A program made the position numbers and the translations under genes. The notes beneath the pieces were generated by a model. That model did no database searches and had not been told where the DNA came from. It was given only the letters and a program-made list of their open reading frames with translations. Positions 1 through 7,580 of a DNA stretch of 64,000 nucleotides are shown here, in pieces. Within the stretch, counting starts at the first letter, position 1. The number at the start of each line of letters is the position of its first letter. Source of the stretch: DMER64 sp041652255 (lineage in GTDB: Bacteria > Bacteroidota > Bacteroidia > Bacteroidales > UBA932); contig JBAZHT010000001.1 in the NCBI GenBank assembly GCA_041652255.1, forward strand, positions 62,001 to 126,000, in the 5' to 3' direction.

Positions 1-1258
1 CCAAAACATCCATACCGGAATCAATACGAGCCTGTGTACGGGCTGCCGCCTCTTCTATCCTCAGTTTTGGAATACCTGTTTCTATGGCTTTGGCCATACC
101 GCCCAGTTCTTCGATCTCCTGTATGAGTTCCCATGCATCGTGAGCGATCTTGTGGGTCAAAGATTCCACGTAATACGATCCTGCCCAGGGATCTATGCTG
201 CGGCATATTTCCGTCTCGTCCTGCAGGTACAACTGGGTATTCCGGGCGATCCTTGCCGAGAAGTCCGTGGGAAGGGCGATGGCCTCGTCCAATGCGTTGG
301 TATGCAGACTCTGCGTGTGTCCCAGAGCTGCAGCCATAGCTTCGATGCAGGTCCTGGAGACGTTGTTGAACGGATCCTGCTCGGTCAGGGACCACCCCGA
401 GGTCTGGCAATGCGTTCTCAAAGACAATGATTTGGGATTTTTTGGATTGAACCCTTTGACGATCTTGGCCCAGAGCATCCGGGCAGCGCGCATTTTGGCA
501 ATTTCCTTAAAGTGGTCCATTCCAATGGCCCAAAAGAAAGATATCCTGGGTGCAAATGCGTCAATATCCATACCTGCTTTCACTCCTGTACGCAGGTATT
601 CCAACCCGTCGGCAAGCGTGTAGGCCATTTCAATTTCACTGGTAGCCCCCGCTTCCTGCATATGGTACCCCGATATGGAAATGGAATTGAAACGGGGCAT
701 GTTGTGTGAAGTATACGCAAAAATATCGCCTATGATACGCATGGAAAAATCGGGCGGATATATATACGTGTTACGGACCATAAATTCTTTGAGAATATCA
801 TTCTGTATGGTACCCGTTAACTCGGTAAGACCGGCGCCCTGTTCCTGCCCGGCAACAATATAAAAAGCCAGTATGGGCAACACCGCTCCGTTCATGGTCA
901 TGGACACGGACATTTTGTTCAGGGGGATCTGGTCAAACAGCACCTTCATGTCCTCAACGGAACAGATACTTACACCTGCCTTACCCACATCTCCCACTAC
1001 ACGGGGATGATCGGCATCATACCCGCGGTGTGTGGCCAGGTCAAAAGCCACGGAAAGCCCTTTTTGTCCGGCAGCCAGGTTTCTGCGATAGAATGCATTT
1101 GATTCTTCAGCCGTGGAAAAGCCGGCATATTGCCTTATTGTCCAGGGTTTTTGCACATACATGGTACTGTAAGGTCCCCTGAGATATGGAGGGATCCCTG
1201 CAGCATATTGCAGGTGTTCCATGTTTTCAAGATCTGCGGCTGTATAATATTTTTTCAT
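1..1258 (-). CDS. mutB: Methylmalonyl-CoA mutase large (catalytic) subunit, partial
   Basis: Adenosylcobalamin-dependent isomerase interconverting succinyl-CoA and (R)-methylmalonyl-CoA in the propionate pathway. About 419 codons of the substrate-binding TIM barrel are present; the C-terminal cobalamin domain lies beyond the left edge. Visible family motifs include WTIRQYAGFSTAEESNAFYR and SGYHMQEAGATSE. Y44, R162 and H199 align, from memory, with Y89, R207 and H244 of the Propionibacterium enzyme at one constant offset of 45, which favours methylmalonyl- over isobutyryl-CoA mutase. The ATG overlaps the small-subunit stop (ATGA), indicating translational coupling. The usual N-terminal arm of about 45 residues is absent, and an in-frame stop lies five codons upstream of the ATG. 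Confidence 0.95.
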   Translation of the reverse strand, partial: MKKYYTAADLENMEHLQYAAGIPPYLRGPYSTMYVQKPWTIRQYAGFSTAEESNAFYRRNLAAGQKGLSVAFDLATHRGYDADHPRVVGDVGKAGVSICSVEDMKVLFDQIPLNKMSVSMTMNGAVLPILAFYIVAGQEQGAGLTELTGTIQNDILKEFMVRNTYIYPPDFSMRIIGDIFAYTSHNMPRFNSISISGYHMQEAGATSEIEMAYTLADGLEYLRTGVKAGMDIDAFAPRISFFWAIGMDHFKEIAKMRAARMLWAKIVKGFNPKNPKSLSLRTHCQTSGWSLTEQDPFNNVSRTCIEAMAAALGHTQSLHTNALDEAIALPTDFSARIARNTQLYLQDETEICRSIDPWAGSYYVESLTHKIAHDAWELIQEIEELGGMAKAIETGIPKLRIEEAAARTQARIDSGMDVL

Positions 1259-3066
1259 AATTCCATCTCTTTATGGTATTGAAGAAGTGTTTCAAGCACA
1301 TTGCTTCTCAAACTGATGAAATGTGTGACCCCTTCTTTGATGAGTTCTTCTTTACAGGCCGGGTCTCCGGCAACGGTCAGTATGATGTTGTCTCCCAGAG
1401 TACGGGCTATGAGCGGCACCGCCCCGCAGTATTCTTCATCGGACGAGCAGGCCACCACAATACGGGCACCGGAGCGGACAGCTGCCTGTATGCCTTCCTC
1501 CAGCGAGGCAAAATGGTTGTTATCAATGATCCTGTAACCGGCAACACCAAAGAAATTGGCAGAAAACTGTGCCCTTGCCCGGCACATGGCCAGGTTACCA
1601 AACGTGAGCAGGAAAACTTGAGGGGTTTTAAAGGCTTTGTCAGTTTGTAACCGTAGTTTTTCAAATGGGGCTGCTGCGCGCATCCATTGTTCTGCTGTTG
1701 CTTCTGACAGTTCTTTAGGAGCTTTAACACCGGAATCCGAATACTGGTTAATTCCTACCAGGATCTCTTTGCGGGAAGCCAGGCTTTTCAGGGAACGTTC
1801 CCGGGCATCGCGTATCGTTTCAGACACCCATTCCCTGCCGGTTTTAGAAGAAAAACCTCCTTTTTCCATCAGTTGGTGATAGATTTTTTCCGATTCTGCC
1901 AGAATAGATTTTGTCAGGTTTTCAACATAATACGATCCGGCAGCGGGATCTGTAACCCGCTCAAAATGTGCCTCTTCTTTTAAAATGATCTGTATATTCC
2001 TGGCCAGGCGATCGCTGAAATCATTGCCTTCCCTGATCACACGGTCAAACGGGGTCACTTCCAGGGAATCTACCCCGGCAATGGCTGCCGACATAGCTTG
2101 TGTAGTACCCCTGAGCAGATTTACATACATATCGTAAGCCGTCTGGTTCCAGAAATTGGTGGTGGCATGCAGCCGGATCTTCTGATCTTCCGGTTCTTTG
2201 ATCCCCTGTTCTTCCGCAATCCTGCTCCAGAAGACCCTGGCAGCACGGAATTTTGCTATCTCCAGAAAATAATGGGATCCAATGCCTGTGTGAAAATGAA
2301 TGGAACGTATAGCCATTGACTGATCCATGCCTTTTTCCTTTAGTATCCGGATATACTCATTGCCCATTGCCATGGAAAAGGCCAGCTCCTGGACAATACC
2401 GGAACCGTTGTTCCTGTAATCATATCCCCTGATGCATGTTACACGGATATGCGGATATTCGCTGCAATTTTCTATAAGTGTTTTTAATACATCCAGTGAT
2501 TCCCCGGACGGGTTCTGACCGCAGGAATAAGCCTCGCCCAGCGGATTGAATTCAAAACGCGCCCTGACCTGAAAAGGATCAATACATTTTGTTTTTATGT
2601 AGTTTAAAAAAGCATTCAGTACCTGCGGTTTTTCACAGGAAACGCCTTCAAAGGAGATTTCCACGGCCGGCAGAAATACACCTTTCAGAATCACCTCCAG
2701 GTCTTTCTCTGCATAATCCTTCTTTTTGTCCAGGCGAAATCCTATGGATTCCACGCCCCTGTCCAAAGCATTGAGGACCCGTTCATTGAGTCGCTCAAGG
2801 GATCCCTTTACCGTAAAACCCTGACGAATGAGCCAGTTATTGTCAGGTCGGGTCCCACGAAGAAACGGGTGCTGTCCGGGAACCGTATCCAGATATGGAA
2901 TCTCTTTCAGGTCCTCATCCCTGAAATACGGCCGTACGGAAAATCCCTCGGAAGTTCTCCAGACCAGTTTTCTGTCGTAATCGGCGCCTTTTAGATCTTT
3001 ATGGATCTGTTCTTCCCACTGCCGGGTAGAGACCGGTGGAAAATCATTGAACAATTTTTCTGTCAT
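1255..3066 (-). CDS. mutA: Methylmalonyl-CoA mutase small subunit
   Basis: Non-catalytic partner of the heterodimeric mutase, 603 residues, close to the usual length of about 610-640. The N-terminal two thirds form a degenerate TIM barrel (for example the VTDPAAGSYYVENLT segment near the barrel end). The last 130 residues are a B12-binding-like fold without the cobalamin-ligating DxHxxG motif, as expected for this subunit. It follows hutU by 21 bases and overlaps mutB by 4 bases, so the three genes appear to be one transcript. The next in-frame ATG is far downstream and the N-terminal MTEKLFNDFPPVSTRQWEE segment resembles family members, so this start is favoured. Confidence 0.95.
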   Translation of the reverse strand: MTEKLFNDFPPVSTRQWEEQIHKDLKGADYDRKLVWRTSEGFSVRPYFRDEDLKEIPYLDTVPGQHPFLRGTRPDNNWLIRQGFTVKGSLERLNERVLNALDRGVESIGFRLDKKKDYAEKDLEVILKGVFLPAVEISFEGVSCEKPQVLNAFLNYIKTKCIDPFQVRARFEFNPLGEAYSCGQNPSGESLDVLKTLIENCSEYPHIRVTCIRGYDYRNNGSGIVQELAFSMAMGNEYIRILKEKGMDQSMAIRSIHFHTGIGSHYFLEIAKFRAARVFWSRIAEEQGIKEPEDQKIRLHATTNFWNQTAYDMYVNLLRGTTQAMSAAIAGVDSLEVTPFDRVIREGNDFSDRLARNIQIILKEEAHFERVTDPAAGSYYVENLTKSILAESEKIYHQLMEKGGFSSKTGREWVSETIRDARERSLKSLASRKEILVGINQYSDSGVKAPKELSEATAEQWMRAAAPFEKLRLQTDKAFKTPQVFLLTFGNLAMCRARAQFSANFFGVAGYRIIDNNHFASLEEGIQAAVRSGARIVVACSSDEEYCGAVPLIARTLGDNIILTVAGDPACKEELIKEGVTHFISLRSNVLETLLQYHKEMEL

Positions 3067-3087
3067 ATTATGTGTTTTGGATAAATA

Positions 3088-5064
3088 TCAGTCAAATGCA
3101 TTCAAGGTACCGGGATCAGCCAGAGAAGGCACGGTAACCTTCAGTAACGGTTCTTCCTGCATAGCCCGTTCCAGGGCTGCCAGTGCTCCCGGGTTTCTGG
3201 CCCATGCCCTTCTGGCGATCCCGTTGTGCACGTCCCAGTATAACATGTTTTTAATACGTCTGTCGGCATCCTGACTACCGTCAATGACCAGTCCAAAGCC
3301 ACCGTTAATGACTTCTCCCCAGCCGACGCCTCCCCCGTTATGCAAAGAAACCCAGGTAGCTCCGCGGAATGCGTCTCCTATTACATTGTGCACGGCCATA
3401 TCAGCCGTGAGATTAGACCCGTCGTAAATATTGGAAGTTTCCCGGAACGGGGAATCGGTGCCGGAAACGTCGTGGTGGTCGCGGCCCAGTACAATGGGGG
3501 CTTTTATACGACCCTCCCGGATGGCCCGGTTTATTTCCAGGGCTATTCGAATCCGGCCCTGTGCATCGGCGTAGAGGATCCGCGCCAGGGATCCTACCAC
3601 CAGGTTATTCCCTTCCGCCTGTTGTATCCAATGCAGGTTGTCCAGCATCTGGTTTCGTATATTGTCCGGTGCCTTACGGGCCAAATCCTCCAGAACCTCA
3701 GCGGCTATGGTATCGGTCACACGTAGATCTTCCGGTAACGAAGACGTACATACCCAGCGAAAAGGTCCGAACCCGTAGTCAAAAAACAACGGACCCATTA
3801 TATCCTGTACATAAGAAGGGTATCTGAATTTGCCGCCTTCATCCAGGATATCGGCTCCCGCCCGGGAAGCTTCCAAGAGGAAGGCATTGCCGTAATCAAA
3901 GAAATACATACCTCTTAGGGCCAGTTTGTTTATGGCAGAGACCTGGCGTATGAGACTTTTTTGCACGGCTTCTTCAAAACGTTCCGGATCGTTGGCTATC
4001 ATATCTGCGGATTCTTCCAGTGTATAACCCACAGGATAATACCCGCCCGAGTAAGGATTGTGCAAACTGGTCTGGTCCGATCCCAGTTCTACAGATATAC
4101 CGGATCTCTCCAGGTGTTCCCACAGATCTACCACGTTGCCCTGGTAAGCCAGGGAAACCGCCTCCCCGTTTTCCTTCGCTTTGCGGATACGGGCGATTAG
4201 TGTTTCCAGGTTGTCGTACACTTCATCTACCCATCCCTGCCGGTATCTCTTTTGCGTAGCCTTTGGATCGATCTCGGCAACAACACCCACGACACCGGCA
4301 ATCCGCGCCGCTTTTGGCTGGGCACCCGACATTCCTCCCAGACCGCTGGATACAAAAAGAAGGGATCCTTTGTGGCCGGGATGGCGCATTCTGGCGGCAT
4401 TCATGATGGTTATGGTAGTTCCGTGGACAATTCCCTGTGGGCCTATGTACATAAAAGAACCGGCCGTCATTTGTCCGTACTGGGAAACTCCCAGTGCGTT
4501 GAGTTTTTCCCAGTCATCCCTGGAAGAATAATTGGGAATGACCATACCGTTTGTGATCACCAGCCTGGGAGCGTCCTTTGAAGAAGGGAACAGACCCAGG
4601 GGGTGGCCCGAATAAAGAACAAGCGTTTGTTCTTCTGTCATCTCTGACAAATACTTCATGGTAAGGCGGTATTGCGCCCAGTTCTGGAATACGGCCCCGT
4701 TTCCCCCGTAAGTAATAAGCTCGTGGGGATGCTGGGCCACCGCCACATCCAAATTGTTGTTGATCATCAACATAATGGCTGCAGCCTGATGACATTTTGC
4801 CGGATAATCGTTTATGCTTCCGGCCGAGAGGGATTCATCGGGCCTGTAGCGATACATATATATACGTCCGTACTGTTTCAGTTCCCGGGCAAATTCGGGA
4901 GCCAGTTCAGCATGCTGCCCTTCCGGAAAATAGCGAAGGGCATTGGCCAGCGCCAGTTTTTTCTCTTCTGTGGTAAGAATGTCTTTCCTTACCGGAGCAT
5001 GACTGACACCCTTATCCAAAGGTTTTTCCGGCGGGATCCGGGAAGGGATACCTTCAAGTCTCAT
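3088..5064 (-). CDS. hutU: Urocanate hydratase
   Basis: NAD+-dependent hydratase converting urocanate to 4-imidazolone-5-propionate, the second step of histidine degradation toward glutamate. At 658 residues it matches the long form seen in Bacteroidota rather than the roughly 555-residue proteobacterial form. Recognisable family blocks are the Gly-rich ITYGGNGAVFQNWAQ, SSGLGGMSGAQPKAA in the NAD-binding region, and GRDHHDVSGTDSPFRETSN near the C-terminus. No hutH, hutI or ftcD lies beside it; instead it heads an apparent transcript with mutA and mutB. A TATATTTG box lies 31 bases upstream of the start. Confidence 0.95.
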   Translation of the reverse strand: MRLEGIPSRIPPEKPLDKGVSHAPVRKDILTTEEKKLALANALRYFPEGQHAELAPEFARELKQYGRIYMYRYRPDESLSAGSINDYPAKCHQAAAIMLMINNNLDVAVAQHPHELITYGGNGAVFQNWAQYRLTMKYLSEMTEEQTLVLYSGHPLGLFPSSKDAPRLVITNGMVIPNYSSRDDWEKLNALGVSQYGQMTAGSFMYIGPQGIVHGTTITIMNAARMRHPGHKGSLLFVSSGLGGMSGAQPKAARIAGVVGVVAEIDPKATQKRYRQGWVDEVYDNLETLIARIRKAKENGEAVSLAYQGNVVDLWEHLERSGISVELGSDQTSLHNPYSGGYYPVGYTLEESADMIANDPERFEEAVQKSLIRQVSAINKLALRGMYFFDYGNAFLLEASRAGADILDEGGKFRYPSYVQDIMGPLFFDYGFGPFRWVCTSSLPEDLRVTDTIAAEVLEDLARKAPDNIRNQMLDNLHWIQQAEGNNLVVGSLARILYADAQGRIRIALEINRAIREGRIKAPIVLGRDHHDVSGTDSPFRETSNIYDGSNLTADMAVHNVIGDAFRGATWVSLHNGGGVGWGEVINGGFGLVIDGSQDADRRIKNMLYWDVHNGIARRAWARNPGALAALERAMQEEPLLKVTVPSLADPGTLNAFD

Positions 5065-5094
5065 GATTTGAAAGAAATATTTAATATTTGCTCA

Positions 5095-5102
5095 CAAATA
5101 TA
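5095..5102 (-). promoter_or_regulatory. Predicted -7 box for hutU
   Basis: The minus strand reads TATATTTG, an exact match to the Bacteroidota -7 consensus TAnnTTTG, 30 bases from the hutU ATG. No convincing TTTG -33 element is seen at the right distance. It shares a 109-base divergent region with the rpsU promoter. Confidence 0.55.
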
Positions 5103-5112
5103 CAGGTTACGC

Positions 5113-5142
5113 TTTGATTTTCCATTTTTTTATCTACTTTTG
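5113..5142 (+). promoter_or_regulatory. Promoter of rpsU (TTTG-N18-TACTTTTG)
   Basis: TTTG at 5113-5116 and TACTTTTG at 5135-5142 are separated by 18 bases, a full match to the Bacteroidota -33/-7 promoter. Transcription should start near 5146, giving a leader of about 28 bases that contains the SD sequence. Confidence 0.8.
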
Positions 5143-5156
5143 CACCCCGTAACAAA

Positions 5157-5162
5157 AGGAGG
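5157..5162 (+). promoter_or_regulatory. Unusually strong Shine-Dalgarno of rpsU
   Basis: AGGAGG lies 11 bases before the rpsU ATG at 5174. Nearly all other starts in this window lack any SD. Strong SDs on rpsU are known in Bacteroidia/Flavobacteriia, where bS21 helps occlude the 16S anti-SD. A GTG at 5162 overlaps the SD itself, so it is unlikely to be the start. Confidence 0.8.
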
Positions 5163-5173
5163 TGTCTGTAAAT

Positions 5174-5365
5174 ATGATCATTGTACCGATTAAGGAAGGC
5201 GAAAACATAGAACGTGCTTTAAAGAAATTCAAACGCAAATTTGAAAAAACCGGGATCGTACGCGAGCTCAGGGGCCGTCAGTCTTTCACCAAACCTTCTG
5301 TTACCAGGAGAGAGCAAAAGAAGAAAGCGATATACAAAGAACACTTACAAAATAACGAGGAGTAA
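5174..5365 (+). CDS. rpsU: 30S ribosomal protein bS21
   Basis: Small-subunit protein that binds near the 3' end of 16S rRNA. With the ATG at 5174 the product has 63 residues and begins MIIVPIKEGENIERALKKFK, the standard bS21 N-terminus; the GTG at 5162 would add four unlikely residues and lies inside the SD. The C-terminus is rich in Lys, Arg and Glu, as in the family. The gene has its own promoter and a terminator overlapping its stop codon. The strong SD suggests feedback control: ribosomes lacking bS21 would have a free anti-SD and translate this mRNA preferentially. Confidence 0.95.
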   Translation: MIIVPIKEGENIERALKKFKRKFEKTGIVRELRGRQSFTKPSVTRREQKKKAIYKEHLQNNEE

Positions 5366-5379
5366 TCCTCGTTTTTTTT
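5354..5379 (+). terminator. Intrinsic terminator of rpsU
   Basis: A perfect 8-bp stem, AACGAGGA (5354-5361) with TCCTCGTT (5366-5373), has a GTAA loop containing the last bases of the stop codon and is followed by an eight-base T run. It should end the rpsU transcript directly at the stop codon. Confidence 0.85.
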
Positions 5380-5380
5380 G

Positions 5381-5388
5381 TATATTTG
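5381..5388 (+). promoter_or_regulatory. Possible -7 box for xerC
   Basis: TATATTTG matches TAnnTTTG and starts two bases after the rpsU terminator T run. The predicted start of transcription coincides with the xerC ATG at 5392, which would give a leaderless mRNA. No -33 TTTG is seen at the expected distance. Confidence 0.45.
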
Positions 5389-5391
5389 CGT

Positions 5392-6255
5392 ATGATGGAA
5401 AGGAGTGAATTCATAGACTTCCTGAGGGTACAAAAACGTTATTCCGAACGCACCCAATCCATTTATGATCAAGCAATTAAAGACTTTTATAAATTCATGG
5501 ATTTTCAGGCGGAAGAGAATCCCATGGAATTGGTGACACTGACTTCCCTGAGGGCCTACACGGGGTCACTGCTGGAGCAGGGTCTGAGTACTTCCACCGT
5601 ATACCAGCGGTTGTCTGCATTAAGCTCTTTTTGCAACTACCTGGTCAAAAAAGAAAAACTCAGGGACAATCCCCTGAAATTGCTGATCCGCCCCAAAAAA
5701 GGACGCAGGATTCCGGAATTTTATTCCCAGACAAGTATCAATGCATGGATAGATCATAAAGAAAATTCACCTACTCCTGTATCGGTTATGATCCATTTGC
5801 TGTATGCCACAGGTATCCGACGTGCTGAACTGGCCGGAATACGTGTTCGGGACATGGATTTTGAACGTTCCCTGCTCCGGGTGCGGGGAAAAGGAAATAA
5901 AGAAAGGGATGTTCCGCTTAGTGAAGAAATGGTCCGGGATTTGCAACGCTTCCTGGAAGAAAGAGAGGTGCCGTCTCCGTGGCTTTTCAGCCGGAAAAAC
6001 GGAGATCAACTGGCACTGACAACAATTAGTAAAATGGTACACAAAGAATTAGCGCGTGAACCTGCATTCACAGGGAAAAAAAGCCCGCACGTGCTGCGTC
6101 ATTCGCTGGCAACCCATTTGCTCAACAGAGGGGCGGATCTGAACAGCATTAAGGAATTGCTGGGTCACACATCCCTTGCCGCTACACAGGTGTACACACA
6201 TAATTCTTTTGAAGTATTGAAAAAAGCATACAAAAAGGCTCATCCAAGGGCATAA
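5392..6255 (+). CDS. xerC: Tyrosine recombinase of the XerC/XerD type
   Basis: Site-specific recombinase of about 287 residues, the length of Xer proteins that resolve chromosome dimers at dif. The N-terminal SAM-like DNA-binding domain covers residues 1-95. The catalytic domain carries the full set R143 (ATGIRRAEL), K167 (RGKGNKER), H233 and R236 (SPHVLRHS), H259 (LLGHTS) and Y268 (QVYTH). ATGs at 5392 and 5395 are both possible; a TTG at 5386 overlaps the -7 box and is unlikely. It sits between rpsU and hpf, an arrangement I recall from other Bacteroidales. No mobile-element features flank it, so a housekeeping Xer role is favoured; XerC versus XerD cannot be settled here. Confidence 0.9.
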   Translation: MMERSEFIDFLRVQKRYSERTQSIYDQAIKDFYKFMDFQAEENPMELVTLTSLRAYTGSLLEQGLSTSTVYQRLSALSSFCNYLVKKEKLRDNPLKLLIRPKKGRRIPEFYSQTSINAWIDHKENSPTPVSVMIHLLYATGIRRAELAGIRVRDMDFERSLLRVRGKGNKERDVPLSEEMVRDLQRFLEEREVPSPWLFSRKNGDQLALTTISKMVHKELAREPAFTGKKSPHVLRHSLATHLLNRGADLNSIKELLGHTSLAATQVYTHNSFEVLKKAYKKAHPRA

Positions 6256-6289
6256 AGCCCGGTAAGCCAATTTATTAACAATATAAAAT

Positions 6290-6294
6290 GGAGG
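6290..6294 (+). promoter_or_regulatory. Strong Shine-Dalgarno of hpf
   Basis: GGAGG (within TGGAGGT) ends 6 bases before the hpf ATG at 6301, an optimal spacing. Apart from rpsU this is the only clear intergenic SD found in the window. Confidence 0.7.
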
Positions 6295-6300
6295 TATATC

Positions 6301-6594
6301 ATGGACATTAAGGTTGAATCCGTCAAATTTGATGCAGACAGGAAATTGCTTGATTTTATACATGAAAAAGTAGGGAAGCTGGATAGATTCTTTGATGCCA
6401 TTATAGGAACAGAGGTGACACTCTCCCTGGTACCCGGCCACGATAATAAAAAAGCCACCATTCGTGTAAAAGTACCCGGTAACGATCTGATCGCGGAACG
6501 CACTTGTCCGACTTTTGAAGAAGCCGTAGCTACAAGTGTGGATATATTAAAAGAAAACCTTGTTAAAACGAAAGAGAGAATGCGGGGAGTCTAG
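6301..6594 (+). CDS. hpf: Short-form ribosome hibernation promoting factor
   Basis: A 97-residue protein of the HPF/YfiA (sigma-54 modulation) family that binds the 30S decoding region and stabilises inactive ribosomes. It begins MDIKVESVKFDADRKLLDFI, the family beta-alpha start. Only the N-terminal domain is present; the C-terminal dimerisation domain of long HPF is missing, so this is the short form. It lies 45 bases after xerC and its stop is 3 bases from the converging atpG stop. Its SD implies translation that responds to anti-SD availability, which would suit a protein needed when ribosome composition changes. Confidence 0.92.
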   Translation: MDIKVESVKFDADRKLLDFIHEKVGKLDRFFDAIIGTEVTLSLVPGHDNKKATIRVKVPGNDLIAERTCPTFEEAVATSVDILKENLVKTKERMRGV

Positions 6595-6597
6595 TTC

Positions 6598-7578
6598 CTA
6601 CCTGATAGACCCGGACAAAATATCAAGTATTTCTGAAGTAATGGCCTGCTGGCGGCTTTTATTGTACTGAAGTGTCAGATCGCTTATCAGATCCTTTGCA
6701 TTTTCAGAAGCAGCTTTCATGGCCATGGTTCTGGCAGCGTGCTCAGAAGCATTGGCATCCAGTACGGAACGGTATATCTGGAATCGGAGTACCTTGGGTA
6801 ACAGATTGTCTATGAGCTCCTGGCGGGAAGGTTCTATGATATAATTCTCGAAATACTCCGGATTCAATTCCTCAATAGGGTATTCCTGTGGTATGATCAA
6901 TCCCTGCTTACCTCTTAACTCACGACCGAAGGAAGGATTGGAGCTTTTTACCAGTTCAGACTGAAAAGGCAGAAAAGTGTCTCTTTGAAGGATCTGTACC
7001 GCCATGCTTTTGAAATGGTAAAAGATCAACTCGGCCTTATCTACCCTTCCCCGCATGTATCCGATTCCTAATCTTTTGGAAAGACGCTCGCACGACAAAT
7101 AATCGGGGCGTGATATCAGGTCAGTAAAATTGTCACAGACAACACATCCCGTTTTTCCGGCGGCTTCCAGCATCTTTATCCCTACCGGGTACAGGGTAAT
7201 GTTTTCACGCGGCAGATGTGCGTATTCATCCAACACCTCGTGAAGCTTTTTCTCCATGTTGGCATTGTATGCCCCACAGAGTCCCGTATCTGAAGCCATG
7301 AAGATAATGGATACGTAATTTATGGGCCGGGCAATGGCAAAAGGCGTCTGGCGCAAGCTATGCATTCCTCTGGGATAACCGTGTTCATACATGTAACGTT
7401 CCTCATGTATGAAAGTAAGCAGCATAAAATGCAACCGTTCTTCATAGGGAAGCATATAGCCCAGGGCTGTCTGTGCCTTATGGAGTTTTGCGGAAGATAC
7501 CCGTTGCATCGCTTCGGTGATCTTCTGCGTTTTTTTGATGGAGTTGATCCTTCTTTTTATTTCCCTTAAAGACGGCAT
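6598..7578 (-). CDS. atpG: ATP synthase F1 gamma subunit
   Basis: Central rotor shaft of F1. The product has 326 residues, about 35 more than the E. coli subunit, with the extra length in the middle Rossmann-like domain. The N-terminal coiled-coil helix starts MPSLREIKRRINSIKKTQKI and the C-terminal helix carries RTMAMKAASENAKDLISDL, both hallmarks of the family. It is the last gene of the ATP synthase operon, 2 bases downstream of atpA, and ends 3 bases from the hpf stop with no terminator visible between them. Confidence 0.95.
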   Translation of the reverse strand: MPSLREIKRRINSIKKTQKITEAMQRVSSAKLHKAQTALGYMLPYEERLHFMLLTFIHEERYMYEHGYPRGMHSLRQTPFAIARPINYVSIIFMASDTGLCGAYNANMEKKLHEVLDEYAHLPRENITLYPVGIKMLEAAGKTGCVVCDNFTDLISRPDYLSCERLSKRLGIGYMRGRVDKAELIFYHFKSMAVQILQRDTFLPFQSELVKSSNPSFGRELRGKQGLIIPQEYPIEELNPEYFENYIIEPSRQELIDNLLPKVLRFQIYRSVLDANASEHAARTMAMKAASENAKDLISDLTLQYNKSRQQAITSEILDILSGSIR

Positions 7579-7580
7579 GG

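Noticed and set aside
5386..6255. The xerC-type recombinase as a marker of an integrated element
   Set aside because: No flanking repeats, attachment site, cargo genes or tRNA insertion; its length and position between rpsU and hpf fit a housekeeping Xer gene.
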